Assembly (NCBI GenBank): GCA_950022655.1
Contig: OX465592.1
Span: 4,084,623 to 4,148,622 of the forward strand
Length of the DNA: 64,000 nt
Origin: Alentia gelatinosa
Lineage: Eukaryota > Annelida > Polychaeta > Phyllodocida > Polynoidae
Reading direction: 5' to 3'
Shown: positions 11,163 to 22,500 of the stretch, piece after piece
How positions within the stretch are numbered: the first letter of the stretch is position 1
Layout of the letters: each line of letters begins with the position of its first letter
Position numbers and translations under genes: made by a program
Notes under the pieces: generated by a model
Told to the model about the DNA's origin: nothing
What the model saw: the letters and a program-made list of their open reading frames with translations, nothing else
Databases searched by the model: none

Positions 11163-11560
11163 CAGAGGAGGGGTGAAGCGCACCCCCTATCGTTTTGGCA
11201 TGGTCTCAAATGACAGCTGAATGGAGCTTCCTATACAAAAATAGGCTAACTAGTAACAGCTACTACATACAAACTGTTAGAGCTCTATCAAAAATCTTTT
11301 CAGATATTGATAGAGTGATATCTAATGTACTCCAAACCACAATAGAGCTCAATAGAGCTCCACGTTTTATGGCTCTTTGGTATTGTTGAATACAGCCTTA
11401 TTTCACAAAGGCTATGGCTTACAAGCCTCACACAGTCCATTGTCAAGAGCTCCTTCCCCTCTGCTGGCAGGTTTGAAAGTGGCGCCTTGAACCCTACTGC
11501 GATGGCATATATGAGTTGGGTCCCTATAGGGGGCGCTGCGCTTCACACCTCCTCTGACAC
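11163..11560. mobile_element. MITE-like element, copy 1 (inverted copy at 37360-37742)
   Basis: Both ends carry AGGAGGGGTGAAGCGC / GCGCTTCACACCTCCTCT next to a CCCCCTAT word. The body (AACTAGTAACAGCTACTACA, CAATAGAGCTCAATAGAGCT) is found in reverse orientation at 37360-37742. Confidence 0.75.
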
Positions 11561-11564
11561 ACAA

Positions 11565-12560
11565 GTAAGTCGTAAAAACCACCTCCATATTGGAGTAACA
11601 TCAAACGCTACACACATCCAAAACACTAGGAGGAACCACAGGCTGTTGTGAACTCTGTGACACAACAAAGATGGCGGGAGAGTGTCGCAAAGTGGCTCCA
11701 TGTTACCAGATGTTGATAAGTCATAAAAACCACTAGTCCTTTTACAGACCACGCCGCCCAAGGATCTAACAGAGCACAACTCCCATTTGCCGGTTCTCTG
11801 GGCACTGATTGAAGAGAGGAATTTCCTTATTGGCTGTTCTAATTTTAGCACAAACTCCAGCCTGAGAATACCACGATTCTGCCATTATTCTGGGAATCAT
11901 TATAACTCTCCAAGCTGATTTATTTGGTACCTGCCCAGTAAAAGCTACTCTATGACCTATGCTTGAAGAGTAACACACTGGTTACTGGCAAATCAATCAG
12001 GGCAGCTTAGTACCAGCAGAGGCAGGAATCCCTGTCTCAAAATGGCAGCCCCTAACAGTCTTAGTTTGAGCCTGTGTGCTCTGGCCCAGGCGACAACCGA
12101 CTGTACTAGAGTCTAAAAAACCACCTCCATATTGGAGGAACATCAAATGCAACACACATCCAGAACACTAGGAGGAGCCACTGGTGGCTGTGAACTCTGT
12201 GACACAACAAAGATGGCGGGAGAGTGTCACAAACCACCTCCATATTGGAAACTCATGGGAGAGTGTCACAAAATGGCTGCGTGGTACCGGATATTGATAA
12301 GTCGTAAAGAGCACCTCCATATTGGAGAACCATCAAACGCTACACACGTCCAGAACACTAGAGGGAGCCACAGGTAGTTCTGACCTCCTTGACACAACAA
12401 AGATGGCGTGTGAGTGTCGCAAAGTGGGTGCGTGATGCCAGATGTTGATAAGTCGTAAAAACCACCTCCACATTGGAGAACCATCAAACGCTACACACAT
12501 CCAGAACACTAGGAGGAGCCACAGGTTGTTGTGAACTCTGCGACACAACAAAGATGGTGG
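11565..12560. repeat. About 150-bp tandem/dispersed repeat block (four copies)
   Basis: Copies start near 11568, 12108, 12298 and 12448 with AAACCACCTCCATATTGGAG, continue CACATCCAGAACACTAGG and CTCTGTGACACAACAAAGAT, and end near GTGTCACAAA. 11760-12100 between the copies is unrelated. The last copy overlaps the end of the SLC17-like coding sequence. Confidence 0.85.
11919..11924 (-). terminator. Possible poly(A) signal of the SLC17-like gene
   Basis: AATAAA on the minus strand, 560 bases after the stop, within or beside the 150-bp repeat block. It is the first perfect hexamer I noticed downstream. Weak evidence. Confidence 0.3.
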
Positions 12561-12792
12561 GTACATCTGACGGGTCTTTGTCTGCTCCTGGGAGCCCCTC
12601 ACTAAGAGGCATGACCGGCAGGCAGGCCAAGGTGGCTACTTGTCTGAGTGGAGTCTCCAGTCTCTGTAAGGAGTGTTCGGCACGAGACCAGGCGGTCTCC
12701 TCGGCCGTCGTGAAGAGCACGTAGACCAGCCAGCCGATGGTGAAGACTCCGGCCGTCACCAGGAACACACTGCGCCACTCGCCAGACGCACC
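12484..12792 (-). CDS. SLC17-like gene, terminal exon 12 (TM12 and tail)
   Basis: Encodes GASGEWRSVFLVTAG then VFTIGWLVYVLFTTAEE, the last membrane segment, followed by a 66-residue tail ending SVLDVCSV and TGA. The tail is longer than usual. From about 12560 down to the stop the sequence is a copy of the 150-bp repeat seen three more times at 11.57-12.45 kb, so the repeat supplies the last codons and the stop. An unseen downstream exon cannot be excluded. Confidence 0.8.
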   Translation of the reverse strand, partial: GASGEWRSVFLVTAGVFTIGWLVYVLFTTAEETAWSRAEHSLQRLETPLRQVATLACLPVMPLSEGLPGADKDPSDVPTIFVVSQSSQQPVAPPSVLDVCSV

Positions 12793-13501
12793 CTGCAATG
12801 CATGATCACAGTATTAGCAAACAGTATGGAATGAGAGCCGAAACATACATAGGGAGCCAAAGTGAACCCGCTTAAACGGCAGATTCCCGTGTTTAAAAAA
12901 AACATTTCCGGAGGCCAGTGAGAACGAGGTTTAGTGCCTAAGCTATGGGGGTCTGAGGCTAGAATTTTGTTTTTGGTCTCGTTTGTTATTTTTGAAGTGT
13001 AATTTACTACTATCATCTCTGAATAACTCTGTCCCGAAGCTACGATGACAGTTGTTATGTTTATCAAAAATATGGATGTAAGAGATTGGAGAATGACACA
13101 TATAATCTCAAACCTACATAGTCAAAGTACTGAGCACCTATATCCGGAAATGGTGTTTTGTTAATAGGTATCTGTGGTTTCAGCAGGTTCACTTTGGCTC
13201 CCTATATTCATGGAAACCAATCAGCATGATTCCTACACAAAAACCGGAAGTGCACTGAATGACCTTCACCTTCAGTTTCATCCTGTACAACCATAAGGAC
13301 AGTGTCCCATGAATATGCAGGTTTCCGTTGTGAAACAGTTAGTTCTAGTATTAATGGGATATGTTTTATTGATCACATTGTGGAATTAGTTCATTGTTAT
13401 TGTGTCATAGCCAGCATTACACACAGATAGTATTTCTAAGTCTGCTTTTGAAAAGTTTGTACAACCTTTAGAACAGGGTAGGGGTAGGTCTTTCCCTCAT
13501 G

Positions 13502-13583
<82 letters not shown>

Positions 13584-16500
13584 AACGTCAGGAAATTCCA
13601 TATGATTGTTTATATGGCATGAGTTGTCTTTGTGGATTGATATCACGAAGTGGAGCTGAGTGATATCTGTAGCGGAAGACAATGGGACAGAGATGTTAGT
13701 AACAAGGCTTAGTTCCTAGAAATACCACATAGAGGTCATACATGAGTAGTTGTTAGAGTTGCTCACAGATGGCAGCAGCTTACAGTAGGTGTGTCATGTT
13801 AATAGTAACACACACACATATATATAGGCACTAAACATTAGACATTAGATGCAATGGTATACAAGGATACTACAGTAATACTTACAGTGGAGGTAATTGA
13901 TCCTACAATAGGTGGTGCCACGATACCGGGGATGCTGGTCAGCGTCTGATCTATACCCATGATGATACCAGCGTATCTGAAATACAAGACATATAGACAG
14001 GGTAAGAACGGTACGGTACCTGGTCTGTATTCATGATACCTTAGATGTTTCTCCAATATGGAGACGGTTAATTATTTATAATTTGCTGAATTTATCATAT
14101 ATTCATGCAGTGCATTTGATAATTACACACTGCTGCTCCCTGATCCAGTATAAATTGTGTATTGAACCCTGTGCAGTACTATCGTAAAACCGGATGAGTT
14201 TTAATCTTGGCTCCCGTATGCCACGACTGGAGTTTGGCGTAGTGATATCACGAGGTGGAGCCGAGTGGTATCCGGAACAAAACTCCAGGAGTGGCATACG
14301 GAAGCCAAGATTAAAACGAATCAGGTTTTGATTTTATCCTACCCCTCTCTACAATATTTCAATATCAAAATCATGAATGAAAATCATCAAAATTCCGTAT
14401 GCCCCTAGTAGCATACAAACGTCCGTATGCCAGTTAGCGTGGCATACGGAATCTCAATGTTAAGCCTATGGGATTTTATATTAGGGGTAGGATAAACTGT
14501 TATACTGAACATGTTAAAACATCAGCAGTATGTGAGATTTCATGCTGACATGTCTTCTATGCCAATATATATGGAAAGATTCGGTTAATTTTAATAAATA
14601 TATAATGACCCACCATGCGTTTTGTACCATGTACAGCATGGTTAGGTCGGTCTATATAAGTGCATCAATTATATCATTGAGAAGCTTTGTTATAATGGAA
14701 CTGTTTAAATGTGACTATACGGTTAAAACATAATTCAGTACTGTAATTGTCTTAAAGTAAACATTGTTCGCCAATCAAAATATACTGTACCAAAGAACCC
14801 CCACATAAATGTAACTTAGATATAGGCTTTAACATAGGTCATGAACCGAACTGTACAAGCTGTTCCAAAGAAATCCCACTTTTATAGATGTAACTTTGAG
14901 ACAATCGATATACCATGAGTAAAACGCATAAGACAGTTGTAATCCTGAATAGTGATGTACAAAGCTTGTATCAAACCGGGAATTGGACGCCTTGAGCCTT
15001 TTACCGTTTGAGCCTCCTGTCAGCGCAAAAACGTGGACGCCTTGAGCCGACCCCGTGGACGCCTTGAGCCTACCTCATTTTAGTTCCGATTAGCGGGTTA
15101 GGGTTAGAAAAGGGTTGGATAAGGGTTAGGGTTGAGTATATATGACTATGAACCAGTATAAGTACACTTTTCAAAGTTTTTTACATCTAGATGTTCAAGG
15201 AAACCAAAATGGGGTAGGCTCAAGGCGTCCACAGGGTAGGCTCAAGGCGTCCACAGAAAGGCTCAAGGCGTCCAGGGCTCGAATCGACCCGGGCTCAAGG
15301 CGTCCATGAACCTATCAAACCGTACAATAAAGAGATACTGAAAAAAATACAAAACAAAAAAAACACTCACGCCGGCGCTAGCTCCATCTGGTTGACGTCG
15401 GCCGCACTACGCGTGAATCCCAAAAGTCCAACCCACAGCGACAGCAGCGCCACCACGCCGAGACGCGGCACACTACTCGTGAGGAACGCCACGCTGAGTG
15501 CGCACGCAGCACTCGGCAGTAAGCCTGGAACAGAAAATATAAACGGAATGGATAAATCTTAACAGTAACATCTGTTAGCCTGGTATATAATGATACACCC
15601 CAAAGCGTGCTTGTACGCACTAAATACATCATCTAGAGGTTAGAGTGGTCACATTGAACTTTCAGTGTGCTTCCAGAAAACTATCCCTTTACTATCTGCA
15701 TGCTGCTCACTGTGATAGTGAGAACAGAGCAGAGTGCCAGTGTCTCAGGGTCTTAGAGGTGTGCCCAGCAGACCATGACTAATCACTCAAGACCGAAATA
15801 CCTCATTGATCCACTGTTGCTTGATATGTTTTGATCCTAGACTCAGGCAGTTAGAGAAATGGCAAGTTGACTGGGTGCAGGTCGGTTACAGAAAACTATC
15901 CATAGGCTAAATCTGACTCAAACCTTTTAATTGTTATTCATTTATAATTGCACGCTCATTCATCTGTGATGAACATACTTTTGGCTCCTATTTATTCATT
16001 GAATTACTTCTCATTTATTATATATCTCAATTCTAATTATTCATCCAATAAGCAAGCAACTTCTTTTCTAGCAAACAACAAGATTACCAAAGAGATAGTG
16101 AACTTACCAAAAGTTTCAAAAAGTTTTCTAATATTTGTGCGACTGAGGAAGTTCCTTTTCAGTAAACTGTCTGCTATGATCGATCCTACGATGGACACCA
16201 GCCAGTTAGATAGATAGGGCAGCGAGTTGAAGAGTCCGTTCTGAAATAATAAAACAGTGCTATAGACATACATTAAAGGCACATCCTACTATACACAGTG
16301 GCGCCACCTCGTGATTTTCAAATGCTGACAATCAACAATTGAAACCGGTTCTTTTGACTTATTCTAATACAAATTGACTGAAATATGAAATATTATCGAA
16401 TTTATTCTAAACCATTAGGTGAATTAAGCTAATTTACATTTCATCAGTGTACATAGGAAATTAACTGAAAAATATATTTTTTTCAATTCTTTCAACAACG

Positions 16501-19500
16501 AGGACGGGGACCTATGATTATTCAAGTTATTCAAAAGTGTCCATTTGTCTAACATTTATATAATAATTTTTCCATTTATAAACCTTTTGATGTTGGCATT
16601 CAAAGTTACTGAGCCCTTCAGCTTTGAAAGACACATACTATCTATATTTAAGGGAGGGTGTCCCTGGAGCACTACTACCACCTTCACAGTAATAAAGTCT
16701 CCCAGTGTCCGTGCAGATATCTGTTTTAGTTTATTCAGTAAGAGGATCTCCTCAGGAAATGGTTCGCTTGACCTGGAGGTAACATGAATCTCCTTCCCTT
16801 TACCGCCCACAAAGAACCATGGTACAGATCAGAAACATGGAAGACCAGAAACATAGCTTCACAGCAATTACTGATCCCCCGTTCACACTGTGCGACTGGA
16901 GGTTTTGTTTGTTTGTTTGTTTGGTTTGATTTTACGTCCAGTCAACCATTATGGGTCCTTTCCAGACTTTCTCAAGGTTCTTTTACACCACTAGGGTGGT
17001 GATCGAATCTATGTGATGAATTCAGGTAGAAATCTCACCCCTACACATTTACCGAGGTGAGAGTTCTTTTACTTCCCACACCACATAGACATGGTAGGAG
17101 AAGGATGGCCTTTGCGACTGGAGGTATGCCCAGTATGAGACTGGAGGAACCTGGTACGCCCATTCTCAGACTGGAGGTACCTGGTATGCCCAGTCTTAGA
17201 CATCAACATGGCGACTTATACGTTCCTAACTGGATTTGCGAAGTAATTTGAATTATTCCGATATTGCAATGCTATTTTAATGTCTTTGAAAGGGGTGATA
17301 GAAATCCAGAACCACACTCGAATTATAAAATAGATAATATTCCACTCGTTTGGTTGTGCCATAATCATCACTCAGCTTTGCCTTGATGATGATTGCAGCA
17401 CATCCAAACTCATGGAGTATTGTTTATTTATACGATTCATGATCCAGTTCTATTTAATATAAAAGTGGTATTTGTCTGTACCTGTTTTATGTCGTATCGC
17501 AGGACGTCCTTCAGGTACTGCGGGAGAGAGTTCATGGCCACGAACCAGCCGAAACTGTAGCACATGTCGGTGAAGAAGATGGCGTAGAGCGGCCACGTGG
17601 TGAGGATGCGACGCCATGGCACTGCCGTCTGCTGTGAGAGAAAGGTAAAATATCAGATCGATAAAGTGGAATTCACATGATGAGATTTATGTACCTCACA
17701 GGGTGTTTGTCTGAGACAAGTCCTGCTGAGATTCATGTACCTCACAGGGTGTTTGTCTGAGTCATATCCTGGTGAGATTCATGTACCTCACAGGGTGTTT
17801 GTGCAAGACAAATCCTGCTGAGATTCATGTACCTCACAGGGTGTTTGTCCAAGACAAATCCTGCTGAGATTCATGTACCTCACAGGGTGTTTGTCTGAGT
17901 CATATCCTGGTGAGATTCATGTACCTCACAGGGTGTTTGTCCAAGACAAGTCCTGCTGAGATTCATGTACCTTACAGGGTTTTTGCCTGAGACAAATCCT
18001 GCTGAGATTTATGTACCTCACAGGGTGTTTGTCTGAGACAAATCCTACTGAGATTCATGCAGCTCACAGGATGTCTGTCTGAGACAATTCCTGCTGCGAT
18101 TCATGTACCTCACATGGTGGGGATTCATGTACCTCACAGGGTTCAAAATCCCATGTGATTCTGTTCCTTTTTAGGAGGAAATGTCTTCAACAATTACAGG
18201 GGGGGGGGGGGCATATCTCCGGGAAATGAAATCCCACAATTTTGATAAAGAAATTCTGTTCAAATACAGAATCTCATCAGGATTTGTTACATGAATCCTA
18301 TCGTATGAATCCCACTTAAGCGACATTTACCCCTAAAAAGGAACAGAATCTCATGAGATTTTGAACCTTGACGAACATGAATCCCACCGTGTGCATTCCA
18401 CTTTAGCAGACTCCACCTGAGGTGGAGTTGTCTCGCCCACTTCCTGTCGTTATCACTACCGTGTCAGGAGCGACCAGGTTACAAGTGGCCCGGGAACAAC
18501 ATTTCAGGTTTCAGAGATGGGTCTGAGACGGAGCGATCTCGTGACAGCAAACACTGCATCTCGCCATGTGGATTCTGTTTAGGACTGAGAATTGCTGTGT
18601 CACTGTAACAGGTACTGCAGGCTCTGGTTACAACAGCCAGCTATTATCTTAGTTTAAAACACAACGGAAACCTGCGTGGTAATGGGACATTGTCCTTATG
18701 GTTGTACAGGAAAAAATTGAAGATGAAGGTCACTCGGTGCACGATCGGTTTTTGTGTGAGAATCATGTTGATTGGTTCCCACGATTCTGTTTTTTATTTG
18801 TTAGAACTAGCTCCTTCCGCACTAGGATTCACATAGCACATAGATTCTAAGTGTACCATGGCCCTGGCGAGAACGGGATGTACTACAGACTAGCTATGGC
18901 AGAACATGAATATTCAAATAGGTGGTGGGGCCCAAGTTCTGATAGACCCTCCCATGTTCGATTTCAGCGTGATTCTCGAAACAGCAAAATTTGCACCATC
19001 TTGTAATGGCGGAGGCTGTCACACATCTTGTTTCAGGGTAAGGAGGTTAATAAACTACACTATAGGATTTAGTTTTCAACATTGCTAGAACTAAATCATG
19101 AGAGAAAACGCAAATCTGAGTGAAGTTTTTCTGCACACGAGAATCTCACTCTCATGGCAGTTCAATCTCCCTGTACAGGTCTAGTTCCGTTTGTCTCTAT
19201 TTCGGGGAGCAACTCCAAGCATATCCTGTCTAAATTGTGCCTTTTTATATATGGTAGGTAATCAAGCTGATTGGTTCCCACGAATACGCATGTTTCGGCT
19301 CTCAAAGTATCGTTCCTCATCTTTTATTACCCACCGATTATGGAGCCTCCATAGGAAATGTACAGGGCACCTGGAATTAGCTACCCAGGGATTCTGACAT
19401 GTAAGAATCTCCTGCAGGAGATTCCGGAAAAATAGTCCTGTCCATAATAAGGTTGAATCATCATGTACTTCGAAATAAGTTTCTTGAATGTTCATTCAAT

Positions 19501-22500
19501 GCTAATTATTAAGAATCAATCATAATAATCTCATTTACCATCAGACATCACTGTCATAACACACTTTGCATGCTTAAAGTACAGGTTAATGACGAACTAT
19601 ATTATTGGTGTATGTACACTGAATTACTGCCCGACTTGACAGTGCTGTGATGTCTGGAACGAAATGGCTTACAGAAACTGTTTAATTGCAATAGATTTAT
19701 TATCAATCCTGAAGGTGGGTAATAAATACAATAACAACCGGTTTTGTATACGAATGACCGTAATCTCCTCGTAGTTGACGACGTAATATCCTCGCTAATC
19801 GCTCGGATATTACTACGCGTCAACTACTCGGAGATTACGGCCACTCGTACACAAAACCAGTCATTATTGTCTATGTAACTGAATCTAGAGGCTATTTACC
19901 TGGCTTTGTGTTTGTATCATTATCTTGTAACTGAGTTTAGAGGCTATTTGCCTGGCTTTGTGTTTGTATCATTATATTGTAACTGAGAAGTATTTAGAGG
20001 CTATTTACCCTATTTTGTTTTTGCGCGGGAGTCTCCGTACAACTCGGGTAAAGTTTCCTCTCAGCAGACGACATTCGCGGGTGTACTTCCGGTGTCTCAT
20101 AGACTGTGAAGGCCCAGACAAAGCACCAGACGCCAGACGCCACTCCTGAAATGAAGAGATGAAACCTTGTTAGAACTCTCTTATCTGGGGCCCGTTCAAT
20201 AATCCAGGATCGTACATATAGGGCACATAGCTATTGTGTTATGGATGCAGCCATCTTGCCCCCGAACGCTAAACAAAACACCAGTTGCGGGTCTAGTTAT
20301 CAATGGAATTTATTGCAAATATTCTTTTTGGGTAGTCATGAAAGGTTTTTAGCCTCGTCTCACGATTATCTATAGATTATGACAGCAGAAAATATTAGTT
20401 GTCCCCCGACTACAGTTGCGCTGTTTTACATTTTCCTGGGGGATGATCGCAGAACTAGCAATCACTCTGTGCCCTATAGACCCTTTTTTGAATGCCAGAG
20501 ATACCCAGGGAAGAATCTGAAATCAAACTTACCGAATGTATAGAAGATGGAAGGCCAGCCTCCTGCGAAACCATGGTCACAGAGAAATCCGCTGAGCACA
20601 AAACTGAGAACTGTACCCACGGGAGCACCTGGAAAAAAGAGGAGGGCCAAGTGAGACCTCAGTGAAGTGACTAAGGAACATAAAATCTATCATAGTTAGA
20701 AAAGTAGTGTCCATAGTAATTACTGTACGTATATCTATATTCAGGCCGTTACTGTTACATTCCAATTTCTTTATTTGGGAAACATACGTGCACTTTCCCT
20801 TTGCCTAACTAATTATGCTGGCTCTGCAACACTCCACTGGAGGCGCCCCTTGGTTACGATCAACACGGTTGCCTCAACTCGATAAACACATAGGAAGGCT
20901 AAAGGCATAATCTAGATGTACGGTATCACCAGTCCGTCCACAGCTAGTGGTCATTGCAGTAACACCAGCAATAAAGCTTGTAACGGGACAAAGTCTTGGA
21001 GTCACTCATTTAGATTACTATCAATACACACAATAATAAGCATACCTGAACTTATACCTTATAAGTTCTATCTCAAGTATGTATCTATTGTAGTTATATG
21101 CAAAGCATTCAATTTTATTTACTGATAACAATCAGAGCAATGAAAATATTGAAAATTAAGTATAATCATGTGACTTACCGGAGCTAAACATGGCCACCAT
21201 GATGCTGCGTTCTGTAGGTGGGGCCCAGACACCCAGCATGTGGTAGAAGACGGGGTAAAATGCACCCTACAAGAAATAAAACAAGAGTATGGTAGAAGAC
21301 AGGGTAAAATACACCCTACGAGAAATAAAACTAACATGTGGTATAACACACGGTAAAATGCACCCTACGAGAAATAAAACAAGAGTATGGTAGAAAACGG
21401 GGTAAAATGTACCCTACGAGAAATAAAACCAGAATGTGGTAGAACACGGGGTAAAATATACGCTACGAGAAATAAAAATGAGGTGAAATATAATTCGTCG
21501 ATCTGGCCAGAAAAATCCATTCACATGACCCTCCAAAATACCATCCAAAGACAACAGGTCAGTCCGCCATCTTGCTGGTGACAACAAATCGCTGTCAGAG
21601 AGTAAAATGGGGAAACACTGTACTAATTCACTGTCTTTTATGCAATTTTAATTGTGTTATTCACATTATCCAGAAATATCTAAATGAGCCAACTTGAAGA
21701 AAATCTCTTGTTTCGACGATTTGTTGACATTGTGTTCATCGCTTAAACTGAGACTATCACCATGTAATACTAAAAAGGAACTGAATGGAGATCTATAGAT
21801 ATTGAAAAAATGCCATGAGTTCTGGATGTGTAGAAATCTCACGAGGCAAAGACGAGTTGGATTATGTAGCAAAACTAAATGAATGGCATATTTTCAGTGG
21901 CTATGGATTAAGTGTGGTTCAGATTTTATCTCATCCCTATCACTGACTATTTGCGATATAGTCCCCCATTGAGTATAAGTCATAAATATTCCATGGGCAT
22001 TGAGTACGAGTTCTGAATGCTAAGTCTATGGGGGAAAATACCAGGGGCGAGATAAGATAAGTAGTGAGAATCGTACGAGTCATACTCACGGAGGCTGCAC
22101 CTTTGAGTGCCTGGACAACCATCAGAAGATAGACATGGAGTCCCGCAGATACTGGTGTTAATATAGTCAGCACGGAAAGCAGGCCCATACCTAGTGGATA
22201 CAAATAACACGCACTGCGTAAACATTGATACTAGGATCGTTATAATAAATACGCCCATACCTAGTGGATACAAATAACACGCACAGCGTAAACATTGATA
22301 CTAGGATCGTATAATAAATACGCCCATACCTAGTGGATACAAATAACACGCACAGCGTAAACATTGATACTAGGATCGTATAATATATACGCCCATACCT
22401 AGTGGATACAAATAACACGCACTGCGTAAACATTGATACTAGGATCGTTATAGTCAGCATGGTGAGCAGGCCCATACTAGTGGATACGAATAACACAGAC

